Shown here: positions 1-11,611 of the stretch, piece after piece | Layout: each line of letters opens with the position of its first letter | Numbering within the stretch: the stretch's first letter is position 1 | NCBI GenBank assembly: GCA_023053575.1 | Contig: JAKZAP010000016.1 | Coordinates: forward strand, 11,488,030-11,552,029 | Source of the DNA: Branchinecta lynchi | Taxonomy: Eukaryota; Arthropoda; Branchiopoda; Anostraca; Branchinectidae | Direction of reading: 5' to 3' | DNA: 64,000 bases | Made by a program: the position numbers and the translations under genes | Notes under the pieces: model-generated | The model's database searches: none | What the model was told of the DNA's origin: nothing | Seen by the model: only the letters and a program-made list of their open reading frames with translations

Positions 1-111
1 CACGAAGAATCGTGTGTGCTAATGTGCTGGCGTTTTTGCGTTTTTGACTAATGAAAAGGGGCCAAAAACCCATGGTTTGCCTAGGGTCCACCAAAAGTAA
101 AAGACGGCACT

Positions 112-240
112 GACTGCGAACCACAATTGACAGTGCTAAACGGATACGTCAGTTGGATTTTTTTAGAGCTACATTTCAGCCCTTCTTGGCAACGGGTCTC
201 TTCAGGCTCAAGTCGCTCATGCTGGAAAATCAACTTGTGG
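112..240 (-). mobile_element. Family F TIR-element end with subterminal hairpin
   Basis: On the plus strand it starts TTGACAGTGCTAAACGGATA and continues through CTTCTTGGCAACGGGTCTC. Read on the minus strand it holds a hairpin (ACCC..GGGCT around a GCCAAG loop), then CAACTGACG and the terminal GCACTGTCAA. The same arrangement recurs at 2608, 9535, 21262, 47756 and 59771. The terminal bases match the 79-bp MITE at 31657, so this is one end of a DNA transposon family. The other end is not identified here. Confidence 0.6.
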
Positions 241-244
241 GAAA

Positions 245-770
245 GCAACTGAAGATTCTAGCTTAAAGCAGACCACAAAAAATGCTCTTCCTACCACACG
301 CACAATGCTAATCATCCCTACTGTCACTATGAATGTTCAAAACTACAAAAAACACTGTCAAACAATAAGCAAATTAAAACCCACCATATTTCCTAGGTTT
401 TAAATAATTCCGTCTGGACTAAATCTCAGCCAATTATCCTGGCCACCGTTATGGCACGTAGGGAGCCAAGGATCAAAATAATGATATTCATCTAATGCTC
501 CAGCTGTTTGTTACAATTATAGACAAATCAAAAACCAGTGTGATACTTCTGAAGACATACAAAAAATAATCAATAAAGTGTTATAATTCTTTGCTAATCA
601 AACCGGGAAAATTTCGTCTTCTGGAAAAGAGGACCTCTGTGTGGGTTTTTTCTCGAGCCAAAACAGAAACCCGGCAATAAAGTTCAAGTCTAAATAAACT
701 GGTGACTTTCGATCAGTAAGAGAAGGTAAACAGAATGTTTGGATTAGGTCTTTACGTATCTGATTTTGTT
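245..770 (-). mobile_element. Degraded LINE-associated repeat, copy 1
   Basis: This aligns by eye, end to end, with 17994-18500: shared blocks include TAAAGCNGACCACAA near 265 and AGAGAAGGTAAACAGAA near 720. At 18361-18732 the matching block encodes the start of a non-LTR reverse transcriptase on the minus strand, so this copy is the corresponding 3'-proximal part of the same element. No open frame of useful length survives here. Confidence 0.6.
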
Positions 771-1074
771 GAGTTTTTTGTGAGAACTGCGAGTTAAAAT
801 TGGTGCTGCGATTTCATATTGGACACTGTTGCTGTGCCCGTGTCCCGCCGTGTCCGTGTCCCGGTTTATACCTGAACGGTTTCTCTTAATTTCAACGGGT
901 TCTTTTATGGTTTGGTGAAGTCCGGTGCATGTTTCAAGAATTTAGGCTTTATCGAAATGTAGTTCGTGTGATGGATTTTACCACAGATAAAAATAATCAT
1001 ATATATTTGAGTGAAGATAAGAGACGTACATGGACAGATAGGTAAAGATTATATTTATTAGTCAATCCCTAATT
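771..1074. other. Unassigned AT-rich stretch
   Basis: It contains GTGTCCCGCCGTGTCCGTGTCCC-type short reiteration near 835-862. I see no gene or recognised element otherwise. Confidence 0.4.
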
Positions 1075-1199
1075 GTTTGTTAAAATATTTTCACTCTCGT
1101 TTTCACTCGGCGTTTTTTGTCGGCACATTTTTTTGTCCGTCGGCACAAACTGGACGTCCCCCCCCCCCCCCCAAAGTTAAAAGGCTAGTGACGCCCCTG
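1075..1199 (+). mobile_element. Family E hAT-like element, 3' end only
   Basis: A GTCGGCACA unit is present twice, followed by a poly(C) run at 1158-1172 and the terminal AAGGCTAGTGACGCCCCTG. This is the same right end as the complete copy at 43009-44738. The left end is missing or diverged. Confidence 0.65.
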
Positions 1200-1985
1200 G
1201 TCGGGCTCATCCCTTAGTAGGCACAGCAAACCTTGCTCATTTCCGATATTTGGAGCTTTATGCGATCTTTATCTATCTTGACAGCACTAACACTGACTGT
1301 AGCGTTTGCCACGTTTGGCTATTTTAAGGCGGTCCAGGTTCCCGCTTATTAATTCTAAGGAGCTTGTTGGTCAGAAATAGAGGTTGTACAAGTTTTCCGT
1401 GTTTCTCAACAAGTTAAGAGCGAGGAAAAACAGCTGGGATGGGTTTGTGATCTTTGAAACCTGGCAAAGTCGTATATCTTTTCAGATGTGTTTATTTCAG
1501 TGTGCTCAAACTTTGGAGTAGAAACTGCCGTACTGCAACTGGTGCTTTAAAGTACAAGCCGTTCTTCCGACTTCCAGTAAAACTAGCTCGGCTTTGCAAA
1601 GTGATTTGGTGCTCAGCTAGTTCTGGAGAGGGCGAGGAGAGTGAAATTCGATCTCAGAACGTCGTATAGCCAGTATCGCTTCCAATTTATTTTTGCGCTT
1701 CGCGGATTTTGGTGTGGCGCAATCGAAAGCGAATCCGCGAGAAAGCTAGAATCACCCTTGGGAGTAAAATAATCTGTCAGCCAGACGCAGGAAGGGCCGT
1801 TTTAGAGAAACTTCAATTAAAAAGTACTGAACAACTCCTAAGACTCACAGTTATCCAAGAATACACTCTTTATTCTTTTCTTCCCAATGAAGGATTATAT
1901 TCTCCAAATACAGACTCGCGAAAATCGCAACACAAGCACTAGTAGAATTAAGTAATAAGCATCCCTGAATATGATCATGTGTTAG
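1200..1985. other. Unassigned stretch
   Basis: No repeat or exon is recognised. Two short frames at 1454-1669 and 1709-1942 have no recognisable domain and no convincing splice context, so I do not call them genes. Confidence 0.35.
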
Positions 1986-1986
1986 C

Positions 1987-2244
1987 CATAGGCATCGCGT
2001 ATGTGGGTACACCCCCCCCCCCCCCCACAACAACAAAAAATTTTCGGCCAGACGGTAAAAAAAATTGAGTTGGCGTGAACATTTTGGCGTGAACATTTTC
2101 TTAAAAATAGTCGATTTTTCGGGAAACGGTCGTTTTTTTAACATTCGAGTCTGAAAAACAATCGGTAAAATTTACCATCCAGTCGGTAACTACCTTGGCC
2201 TCCATCCCCCCCCCCCCCCAATAGTTTGGCTAGTAACGCCTCTG
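1987..2244 (+). mobile_element. Family E-related hAT-like MITE, degenerate
   Basis: Poly(C) blocks lie at both ends (about 2012-2026 and 2206-2220). The interior has ATTTTCTTAAAAATAGTCG and CGGTAAAATTTACC motifs. The right end GGCTAGTAACGCCTCTG matches the family E terminus. The left terminus CATAGGCATCGCG is only loosely complementary. No clear 8-bp target duplication is seen. Confidence 0.55.
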
Positions 2245-2607
2245 GTGGCCGCAAAAGTAGACGAGTACGAGCATCCAAATTCATATCTTCTATTCTTTGA
2301 GGTACGGGACGTTTGTCTTCTTACCAGCTTATCGGGCGTGGCTGCTAACGAAGCGCGGCCGGTCCGGAAAATCAGTCAGCTACTTTTTTCCAGTTCAATC
2401 CCATTTCATTCACTTTATATTCCAGAAAGACTCCGTTAAAAAAGAAGCATAAGAATTGTCAACAGAAATACGCTGACATGCAAGTACATAGTATTAAACT
2501 ACATAATATTCTATAGAATTAAAATACTGTTTTCGTTGGACAAAAACTTAATCATAATAAAATAGTACTACCATATACACTTTAGGTTGGGGCTTGGGGC
2601 TTTTTTT
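2245..2607. other. Unassigned stretch
   Basis: Nothing recognised. A 64-codon open frame at 2245-2439 has no identifiable domain. Confidence 0.35.
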
Positions 2608-2695
2608 TGCCTGAACAGGACCCTTGCCAAGAAGGTCCAAAATTTAGGTCTTAGAATAAAATCCAGCTGACGCATTCGTTTTGCATGCAGGTTGA
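2608..2695 (+). mobile_element. Family F terminal module
   Basis: CCTGAACAGGACCCTTGCC followed by AAGAAGGTCC (hairpin stem CCCTT/AAGG), then CAGCTGACGCATTCGTTTTG, in the usual family F order. About 88 bp are recognisable. Confidence 0.55.
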
Positions 2696-2763
2696 GGCTA
2701 CGCTAGGAGACTGCTGACCTTGGATACATATGTGAAATGAGGAAATTGGTCCCGGTAAAATTG

Positions 2764-3831
2764 TTTTTGGGATCCCAAAACGTAAGTGGAGGGATACCTA
2801 TGACATCGCAAAAGTTGTCCGTCCGTCCGTCTGTCCGTCCGTCCGTCCGTCCGTCCGTCTGTAAGCACGATAACTCACGAAGGGAATGAGATATTTTGAT
2901 GAAACTTGGTATGAGGATTGTTTGGGTCAAGGTTAAGGTTGAGTTCGTAGATGGGCTCTGTGGCCCTATATTTGGGGGTGGGGGAGGGGGTTCAATTTAA
3001 GGGACAAACAAAATATTTTTTAACAGCTAATGTGATAGTCAATTATGGGGTAAGAAGACATGCTGAGCACGGTGGTGACAATCATTTTCTCGCCGGACAA
3101 GTAGTTCGTCCGGAATCCGGCGAAAACCGGAAAGTTTGTTAAAAGTAAAAGTTTCATTTGAAGTTGATTAAATGTTTGATTTAGGGGTAAGAAGACATGC
3201 TGAGCATGATGGTGAAAATCATTTTGTCACCGGACAAGCAGTTCGTCCGGAATCCGGCCAAAACCGGAAAGTTGGTTAAAAGTAACAGTTTCATTTGAAG
3301 TTGCTTAAATGTTTGATTTACGGGTAAGAAGACATGCTGAACCCGATGGTGAGAACCATTTTCTCGCCGGACAACTAGTTCGCCTGTAATCCGGCCGAAA
3401 CCGGAAAATATGTTAAAAGTAAAAGCTTTATCTCAAGTTGATTAGATGATATATTTAGGGGTAAGAAAAGACGCTGAGTCTGTATATAATGATCATTTTT
3501 TACCCGGACATATAATTAGTCGGGAATCCGGTTGTACCCGCATTTTTTTTTTATAGGGATAAGGAGATACGCCGGCTTCGTTTCTGAATTTTTCTTTTTT
3601 TGCTGGACTAGTAGTTCGCTCGGAATTCGGGCGAAACCGCAAATTTGGCAGTAGTAAAGCAGGAAGTTTCGGTCAATATCGTCAAAATAGATATGGCTTA
3701 TAGAGGTATAGATAGGAAGATAGAATATCTGAACTCGGTTTTCTCTGATGATTAGCCTGGCGAAGACAAGACCGAATTGTCTGGATCAAATCTTAGATTT
3801 TTGGGATCCCATCGACACCTTTGGTCTTGTT
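2764..3831 (+). mobile_element. Family A HINE/pearl-like element, full length
   Basis: The left end is TTTTTGGGATCCCAAAACG, followed by GTGGAGGGATACC, a TCCG/TCTG microsatellite (2818-2860), ATATTTTGATGAAACTTGG, a GGGGGTGGGGG tract, and then about five core units. Each core unit carries GGGGTAAGAAGACATGCTGAG and a CCGGACAAG...GGAATCCGG...CCGG block; starts are near 3048, 3184, 3324, 3459 and 3556. The right end has GACAAGACC...GGGATCCC...GGTCTTGTT, where ACAAGACC and GGTCTTGT pair. There is no transposase and no obvious target duplication. Confidence 0.8.
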
Positions 3832-4761
3832 TTTTCCGCATTTACTGTGGTCTACAGACTTAAAATTTAAACTGTTGCTACCATTCTATCAGTATTATTA
3901 TTTTACGTAATTTGCATATTTTGAAAATAACTAGCCCATATTTTACCAACATATTTTTTGATCTTGTGCTTGCCAGTTGTCGCAAGGTAAACCTACCCAG
4001 ACAGGGACTGTCTAATTTCATAAAATCGTACACTCCTTATGATCGTATTTTCATTGCCTATTGGTCTCTGGTCCGCTTAAACGCAAAGATATTCTGAATA
4101 GAAAGTGTCAAAGATATGGGTGAACAGGTGACCAAATTAGTGTCTTTAAACAGAATAGATCTTGGCTGATGGAAAAGAATCAAATCTATAATATGAAACA
4201 TACGAACAGATCGAGCAATTACGGATGGTCCACTATTACAAATAATACCAAGCCGAAATGTTGAGGTGGGGGACTGAGGAAAGGAGGGGTTGCCAGTTGT
4301 TCTTGCCTGCGCCGCGGAAGACCAAACTTCAAAACGGGTACAGTATTCGAAGTATGAAACTGCAGGATTTTCAGATGGCTAGCCTCCAGCCATGCAATGA
4401 GTTCCAGTTCAAAGGCTATACTAACCAAGAACAAATAAGTCAACAGAACCTCCGTCTTTGGTCCCATGCAGCTACTATGGATACCCCGAATAAAACTGAG
4501 CTGAGCTACCGGTACTTGCTGAGCTTTGAGTTGTTACCCGCCTACTTCCCTCTTCACCGCTGCACATTTCAGAGGAAAAAGTGCAGCAGGCGTGCTGACC
4601 CGCTCGGCAGCGCGTCACATGTGACGTCACAGTGGTAGACAACCAATCAGCTTTTACTTTCGAAATTTGTTCTCCGGGGCATTAGTACGATATAGCTGTT
4701 TGTTGAGGTAACGAATTGTGATGTTCCTCGTAGCTCATACCATCCGCTTATTTGCATCGGG
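3832..4761. other. Unassigned stretch with one shared repeat
   Basis: The block near 4447-4545 (CCTC.GTCTTTGGT, ATGCAGC.ACTATG, ATACCCCGA.AAAACTGA) recurs near 33300-33400, so it is dispersed repeat. The 126-codon frame at 4258-4638 runs through it and has no recognisable domain. Confidence 0.4.
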
Positions 4762-5098
4762 CAGGGTATCAGGGTTGCCACATGTCGCACGATAGTGTGA
4801 ATTGTTACTCTATTTCGTTTTTGTCACTCTTCTTCTACGTAGGACATAAAAATCACTCTATTTCATAAAACGTCCAAGTTTGTCATTTTTGCATCAGGGA
4901 TTCCGACTAGAAGTGGCTATTTCAAGTTGTTTCTTTTTTAAATAAATTAGGATGTGTCATTGTTGCAGAGGCGGTTCCGACCAAAAGGGACCATTTCACG
5001 GTTTTTCATGAATCCAAAATTTCACTCCCATTTCACTATCCGTTTTGGGCCAAAAGTCACTCTCTAAATGTTTTTGATGTGGCAACCCTGCAGGGTAT
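4762..5098. mobile_element. Family H hAT-like MITE with perfect 8-bp target duplication
   Basis: The element is 4770-5090 (321 bp). It starts CAGGGTTGCCACATG and ends TGTGGCAACCCTG (inverted repeat). The 8 bp CAGGGTAT at 4762-4769 is repeated exactly at 5091-5098. CAG...CTG ends with 8-bp duplications are the hAT pattern. The interior is AT-rich with no ORF. Related copies are at 60761-61140 and 55503. Confidence 0.85.
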
Positions 5099-5179
5099 AT
5101 GGAATCTATTCGATTCCGAACGGTCGTACTATAGAGTTAGGGAGACGGAGGTTGTGCTTTTTATTCTAGTTAAAACATA

Positions 5180-5465
5180 TGATCGGTATCTACCGTATGC
5201 GTTTAAGGTTTATGTTCCGGAACTTAACGATCGTTAACAAATTGTTAATAGTTGTTAACTTTTTGCGTACCACGTTTCTGATTTCAAAATTTAAGCACCG
5301 CCCACCTTTGGGTAACTATTTTGTAACGATGGTCGGTGAGCATCGTTACAAAATAGTTAACAATTGTAGAACTGGGAAAAGTTAACTATCGTTAAAGGCT
5401 GCCGTTAGCTCCACCCCGAAGTAAAGTTGACGTTCGTTAACAATTGTCAAATTTGCGGAACGCAA
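5180..5465. repeat. Palindromic TAAC/GTTA-rich element
   Basis: A perfect 19-bp hairpin (TAACTATTTTGTAACGATG at 5313-5331, complement at 5341-5359, 9-nt loop) sits among several GTTAAC and GTTAACAATTG motifs. It is probably a small foldback MITE, but I cannot fix its ends. Confidence 0.6.
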
Positions 5466-5544
5466 CCTAAATGTAACTGAAAAGCCGGCTTATTTTTCTT
5501 GGATTCGAATCCAATGAATTATTTTGACTCTTGGTAAAAAAAAA

Positions 5545-7510
5545 ACAAGAGCTACGAGCTCAATTGGCACTTGTACGAGTAGGCTGTTCGAGAACGACAA
5601 CTCACTAATCTTTACATTTGCCATATTTCACATTTTCCGTGTTGTTATGCTCCGAAAGAGTTTTCGCGTCTCATGCTACAGATGCGTAAAACCGGTTATC
5701 TGGATCTGGATATTTAGTTTCACTCATTTCTGAGCAGTTCCGGTATCGTCTCGATTGTCTGTAGCAAATGCACATGACTGTTCAAGCTTTCATCCCAATA
5801 AATCCATTTGTTTGATCCCTAGACGTGCTACACGATTTCCGGTACTCACTCTATCTCCACCTACCGTGGCCGAGTCTGGTTCGGAATAAAAAAATCGACC
5901 ACCTAAAGCATCTTCTTTTCTACCATCTATCAAGTTTCATTCGAATCTGAGCATTTTTGGAAAGTTCCGGTACCCCCCCCCCCTCCCACCAACGTTGTCG
6001 GAGCCGGTTCGGGCCCAATCTCTGAATTCCCTGTTCCTGTCCATCAAGTTTTACTGAAATTGGAGCATAGCCTATCTGCAAGTTTCCAGTACCCCCCCCC
6101 CCCCCTACCTTGGCCGAATCCGGCCCGGACGCCAAATAACAAATCTAGGCCGCATAAGCTCGGCACTGTCGAATTTGCATCTCATCGGCCCATCCGTTTG
6201 TTTTTTGTGCATGTCAAAAGTCCCCCCACCCCCAATTCCCCTAATCGTGGTTGCATATGGTTCGAACGCATGTTTTACATGTCGAGGCCATCGATTTGTA
6301 TCACCCATGAAGTTTCACTCGAATCAGACCACTCGTTTGCAATTTATAGAAGTCAATTTCCATATTTCTATTCTCTTGCTCCCCAAAAAATACTCGGATC
6401 TAGGAACGGAAGTTTCCAGGGGTATGTTGTGTCAGGTTCTTAACTCAAGATAATTCGGGTCGCTAATATGCCTGCAAAGTTTCGTTGTCGTTTTACATCT
6501 GGAACTATTCTAACTCACGACTACCGGAATTCCCCCTCCAACTCCCCCCACAGAGCCCCGAAACCATCTGGCTCCGTCAATTTCATCTAGGCCTAAGGCT
6601 TGTTCCATCCATTAAGTTTCGTCCCAATCCCTCTGCTTTTAGAGTTTCTTGAGTTTTTCACCCCCCCCCCCCCCATCCCCACAGGTATCGGACCCGACCT
6701 GGACGTGACACTGAACGTCCGAGGTGATAGCTCACCAGACAAGTTTCATCCAAATCCGATCACCCGTTCAAAAGTTATGCAGGCCACTAGATTCCGGACT
6801 CCCCATCCACCCACTCCCCCCACGATCGTTGGGTCGGGGAAACGCCTGTTCTCAAGTCAATCTGTTTGGATCGCTGACATACCTGCCAAGTTTCATCGCC
6901 CTAGGACATCAGGAAGTATGCCGAACTCGCAAACACAGAAAAAATAATATTTTGTATGCTTTTTATCAGGCATCGGTCGATTCGTCGGCACATCGGGTGT
7001 TTTTATGTACAAGAAATAAAATCCTGCAAGAAATCGCTAGAAATCAGGACCCCCACCCCAACTCCCCCACAGTGCCCTGATTCGGTCCGGTTATGTCAAT
7101 GACGTGTCTAGGACTTGTGCTTGTTTTTCCCACCAAGTTTCATCCCGATCCCTCCACTCTAAGCGTTTCTCAAAATTTCCGGCTCCCTCCTCTAACTCCC
7201 CCCAGTGTCATCGGATATGTCTGAGACACGAGGTCATCCTAAATATCAACTTTCATCAAGATCCGATCACCCGTTCGCAAGCTAAAAATACCTCAAATTT
7301 TGGCTTCACCCTCCCTCCACTCCCCCCCCCCCCCAGCTGGTCGAATCGGGGAATTGACGATTTCCTATTTAATCTGGTCGGGTCCCAGACATTCCTGTCA
7401 ATTTCCATCATCCCAGCACATCAGGAAGCATGGAACTCGCGGGATCACTACAAATTCGGACTTCTCCCCCCCCCCAACTCCCCCAAAGTGAGCGGATCCG
7501 TTCCGGTTAT
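5545..7510 (+). mobile_element. Family B HINE-like element, 5' and central part
   Basis: It begins ACAAGAGCTACGAGCTCAAT then TGGCACTTGTACGAG, as at 56561. It continues as irregular 130-160 bp subrepeats, each with AAGTTTCATCC..ATCC and a CCCC-rich block. The poly(C) runs at about 5972, 6093, 6660 and 7327 are part of it. A family E-like insert (GTCGGCACATCGGG) lies near 6940-7030. The expected 3' hairpin is absent because a minisatellite starts at 7520. Open frames on both strands here (for example 6060-6443, 6724-7080) are low-complexity artefacts. Confidence 0.7.
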
Positions 7511-7519
7511 ATCGGTCAC

Positions 7520-8112
7520 GTATCGGGAACCCGTCACTACGCCCACCCGTCATTTCGCCCACCCGTCACTTCGCCTAAAAAATCCGTCAGTTCGCCCACT
7601 TTTTCCGACAGTTCGCCTAAACGTTAGTTCGCCCACTTTTTCCGACAGTTCACCCACCCGTCACTACGCCCACCCGTCACTTCGCCCACCCGTCACTACA
7701 CCCACCCGTCACTACGCCCACCCGTCACTACGCCCACCCGTCACTACGCCTACCCGTCACTACGCCCACCCGTCACTACGCCCACCGTCAGTTCGTCTAC
7801 CGTCAGTTCGCCCACCCGTCATTTCGCCCAAAAATCCGTCATTTCGGCCAACTTTTCCGACAGTTCGCCCACCCGTCATTTGGCCCAAAAATCCGTCAGT
7901 TGGCCCACTCCTGAAATCCGTCAGTTCGCCCACTCTTGAAATCCGTCAGTTGACCCACCCTTGAAATTCGTCATTTGGCCCACTCCCCGTCAGTTCGCCC
8001 AATTTTTCCGACAGTTCGCCCACCCGTCATTTGGCCCAAAAATCCGTCAGTTGGCCCACTCCTTGAAATCCGTCAGTTGACCCACTCCCGACATCCGTCA
8101 CTTCGCCCAATT
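7520..8112 (+). repeat. 16-bp minisatellite (CCCACCCGTCACTACG type)
   Basis: Tandem variants of CCCACCCGTCACTACG, CCCACCCGTCAGTTCG and CAAAAATCCGTCAGTTGG. It keeps one frame open, giving a 286-codon Pro/Ser/Thr/His-rich ORF at 7104-7964 that is an artefact. The same minisatellite occurs inverted at 15113-15660. Confidence 0.9.
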
Positions 8113-8913
8113 TAAAAATCCGGACCCAATTTTGCAGGATCATTAACTCCACGAAAAAGTGCCGCGACCACAGGGGAATAATCAGCTCAACTCGGCCCTG
8201 TCAGTAAAAAAAGGGACACAATCCCAGAAGATTACTCAAACAGAGGCGACCTTCCTCGTTTAATTAGGTCAACACGAGATGCCTATGGGTGCAACTTTTA
8301 TGTTTACGTAAAGAAGGATATGAAGATGGGTTTAAAAAAGGTATCATATGAAAAAGCACCGAGACCCCAGGGGAATAATTAGAAGGAGCCGACAATTACG
8401 TAGACATTTACTCCTGAAATCCGTCAGTTCGCCCACTCTTGAAATCCGTCAGTTGACCCACCCTTGAAGTCCGTCATTTGGCCCACTCCCCGTCAGTTCG
8501 CCCAATTTTTCCGACAGTTCGCCCACCCGTCATTTGGCCCAAAAATCCGTCAGTTGGCCCACTCCTTGAAATCCGTCAGTTGACCCACTCCCGACATCCG
8601 TCACTTCGCCCAATTTAAAAATCCGGACCCAATTTTGCAGGATCATTAAATCCACGAAAAAGTGCCGCGACCACAGGGGAATAATCAGCTCAACTCGGCC
8701 CTGTCAGTAAAAAAAGGGACACAATCCCAGAAGATTACTCAAACAGAGGCGACCTTTCTCGTTTAATTAGGTCAACACGAGATGCCTATGGGTGCAACTT
8801 TTATGTTTACGTAAAGAAGGATATGAAGATGGGTTTAAAAAAGGTATCATATGAAAAAGCACCGAGACCCCAGGGGAAAAATTAGAAGGAGCCGACAATT
8901 ACGTAGACATTTA
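7908..8913 (+). repeat. 503-bp direct tandem duplication
   Basis: Units 7908-8410 and 8411-8913 differ at only about five positions by eye. Each holds minisatellite units, then a unique block (family C) with GTGCCGCGACCACAGGGG, GTTTAATTAGGTCAACACG and GAAGGATATGAAGATGGG. The near identity indicates a recent duplication, or an assembly duplication. Confidence 0.9.
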
Positions 8914-9319
8914 GTCAGAAATGTGGGGAGCTTTGCGAGATTCTGTGGCAAATTCAGTTGGAAAATCTAAAAAATGAAAAAAAAAAGGAAAAATAGAGTA
9001 ACGATTAGTAAAGGGTTCTGATTGGCACTACGATTTAGAGTCGTTCACACGGAAATGGAAAGTAAAAGCATAATAGAAATAATATAATGCAGGACTTTAC
9101 TACCGAGCTTCCGTGTACTATCTCCGAGTATATTCGCAAGCTATCTGCAATGTATGAGTCTCTACTCTGTACGGAAAGTGTCCTCTTTTCAGTGGGAAAA
9201 CTTTTTTTCCTAAATTTACGTAGCCCACAAACTAAATTTAAACTGCTCATCAACGTTATGTGATTCAAGGTACGTGAGAATTATAAATCTTATCTATCTA
9301 TCTTATCTGCTTTTTAAAA
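8914..9319. other. Unassigned stretch
   Basis: An A-rich tract at 8965-8995 and a TCTATC run at 9290-9303. Nothing else recognised. Confidence 0.35.
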
Positions 9320-9532
9320 CATTTTTTTTCGTCCCTTAATTTGAAACCCCTCCCTCACCCCTAGGTATGGGGCTAAAGAGCTCATCTACGAACTTGACCT
9401 GTACGTTGACCCAATAGATCCTCATACCAATTTTCTAGAAAATATCTCTACTCTTTCGAGATTTATCGTGCTAACAGACGGACGGACGGACTGAAGGATA
9501 ACTTTTGCGAAGTCGTAGGCATATTTATTCAA
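9320..9532 (-). mobile_element. Family A fragment (left end)
   Basis: GTCCCTTAATTTGAAACCCC, ATCGTGCTAACAGACGGACG and AACTTTTGCGAAGTCGTAGG reproduce the left 200 bp of family A in reverse. The terminal GGGATCCC is lost. Confidence 0.65.
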
Positions 9533-9534
9533 AC

Positions 9535-9674
9535 AATGTTTACAACGGATACGTCAGATACGATTCGTCATCAGCGATATTTCGGCCCTTCTTGGCAAGG
9601 GTCCTCGTCAGGCTGTCAATCCTCTGGTTCAACTTCGGGGAAGGAAACAAACCTGTAATCTATATTACAGGTTT
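9535..9674 (-). mobile_element. Family F terminal module plus adjacent hairpin
   Basis: On the minus strand: CTGACGAGGACCCTTGCC, then AAGAAGGGCCGAAATATCG, with stem GG(A)CCCTT/AAGGGCC. Next to it is a perfect 11-bp hairpin, AAACCTGTAAT at 9649-9659 and its complement at 9664-9674, with a 4-nt loop. Confidence 0.6.
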
Positions 9675-10200
9675 GTAATGTACTATATATAATATTTGTC
9701 ATAGGTAAATGACCATAAGGATAATTCGGAGTTTATAAACTGTTGTTTATAGTTGTTTATAAACTTTACGCAACGGTCAGATTTGATACAAGAGAGTATT
9801 ACTGCGACAAGTAAACCAGAAGTTAATGCTGGATTGTATAAAGGCCCTGCCTTGGTTTATCAATGATCAATCAATTTAATACAAATTCTACTTCTGCTTT
9901 ATTTGTCACAGTAAGAGTACACAGTTAACCACATTTACAATAAGCTTAGCAGAAATGATAGTGCTTGGCCTAAACATAGGGGTTTCTTACCTATGAAACC
10001 CTCGTACACCAGGTGTCAGTCAGGTATTCAAAGTAACTTTGTAAAATCAGTAGGCTATATCGGTCTGCAACATCACCGGGTGCTGGAGCTTTGTTGAGGA
10101 TATGCACGTGATCCATGTTACTTTATTTTACGTATTTACCTCTTTTTTTAATTGAAAGCCTACTGTTGTAGTCAATAAGGTAAGAAGTGGAACGATATTA
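9675..10200. other. Unassigned AT-rich stretch
   Basis: I see no gene, RNA or repeat that I can support. Confidence 0.35.
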
Positions 10201-11191
10201 AACAAGACCAAAGGTTTAGATGGGATCCCAAAAGTTCAAATTTGATCCAGACAATTGGGTCTTGTCTTCGCCAGATCCAGTCTTCGCCAGACTCTTTGAA
10301 CACTTTTACTATTAAAGTTTAGAAAAAGATTAAGGCAAAATAGCTAATCACATGAGAAAACCAAGTTCAGATATGGATTCAGCATGTGTGTTTACTCCTT
10401 TAAGTCATATCTATTTTGACGAAGCAGATCGAAACTTCCTGCCTTACTTCTGCCAATTTTCCGGTTTCGGCGGAATTCCGGAACTACTTGTCCTGCGAAA
10501 AAATAAATCTCAAAAAACGAATTCACCATGTCTCCTTAAATCCAACCTCTAATCAACTTGCAATTAAAATTTTACTTTTAACAAATTTTCCGAGCCGGAT
10601 TCCGAGCGATCTATACGTCCGGTGAGAAAATAGTTGTCATATGCGAATTCAGCTTGTCTACTTACCCGCAAATCGAACATCTTATCAAATTTAAATAAAA
10701 CTTTTACTTTAAACAAATTCTCCGGTTTTGGCCGGATTCCTGCCGAACTAATTGTCCAGCGAGAAAATAATTTTCATATTCATTTTCCTTGCCCCTAAAC
10801 CAAACCTCCAATCAACTTCATATTACTTTTCACAAATATTCCGGTTTTCGCCGGATTCCGGGTGAACTATTTGTCCGGCGAGAAAAAAAAATTTCATATT
10901 TGGATTCAGCATGTCTCCTTACCTTTAATTCGACTATTTCATTAGCTTTTAAAAAGTTTTTTGTGTTCCCCTTAATTTCAAACCCCTCCCCCACCCCTAA
11001 ATATAGAGCTACATGGCCCATCTCCGAACTTGGTCTGTATTTTGACCTAAGGACTCTTCATGCCAAGTTTGATCAAAATATCTCAACCCCTTCGAGAGTT
11101 ATCGTGCCAAAAGACGGACGGACGGACGGACAGACAGACAACTTTACGATGTCATAGGTATCCCTCCACTTACGTTTGGGGATCCCAAAAA
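10201..11191 (-). mobile_element. Family A HINE/pearl-like element
   Basis: The right end (AACAAGACC at 10201, palindrome TGGGATCCCA near 10220) comes first. Core units with CCGGATTCCG and CCGGCGAGAAAA follow, then AAACCCCTCCCCCACCCC and the ACGG/ACAG microsatellite at 11112-11140. The left-end palindrome GGGGATCCCAAAAA is at 11178-11191. Structure as for the copy at 2764. Confidence 0.75.
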
Positions 11192-11611
11192 GGAAGCATT
11201 CATACGCGAAAGTTGGACCAGTCTCGATTTCAATAAAAGCGACTTTTTACTAGATCTGTTCGATATCCGTAATTGGAGACACCGGGACTTGAAACTCACT
11301 CGTTTAGTGCATATGGCAACGTCAAATTACATGTAAAAAAAAAATCGAGCTTTAAATGTAACAAGACTGGACTACTTGTTGGACATGATTCTGGTCAGTG
11401 ATACACGGTGAGTGAGGGAATTGAGTGAGTTCCTCAGTTGTTGTCTGACACATGACAACTTGTAAAAAACAACACATTTTAGCTAAACGTCTTATTTTTC
11501 AACTTTATCTCTAATTTTTTGTAATTTTTCACAGTTTTTCAAGGAATATTCACAATTTTCGCAAGATTAAATGGAGGTATTGAAATTATAATACGACCTG
11601 TCTAAATTTGT
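11192..11611. other. Unassigned stretch
   Basis: AT-rich. No feature recognised. Confidence 0.35.

Noticed and set aside
7104..7964. 286-codon ORF, the longest in the window
   Set aside because: It runs through the 16-bp minisatellite and family B. The Pro/Thr/His reiteration is a product of the DNA repeat, and frames on the other strand are also open.
7520..8112. CRISPR-like array
   Set aside because: Units are contiguous 16-bp repeats without unique spacers, and the context is eukaryotic.
9535..9640. Hammerhead ribozyme (CTGACGA...GAAA around a stable stem)
   Set aside because: The core words are present in this copy, but stem I does not pair. Other copies lack a workable stem III or cleavage site, or have mutated core bases. 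The flanks fit a transposon terminus instead.
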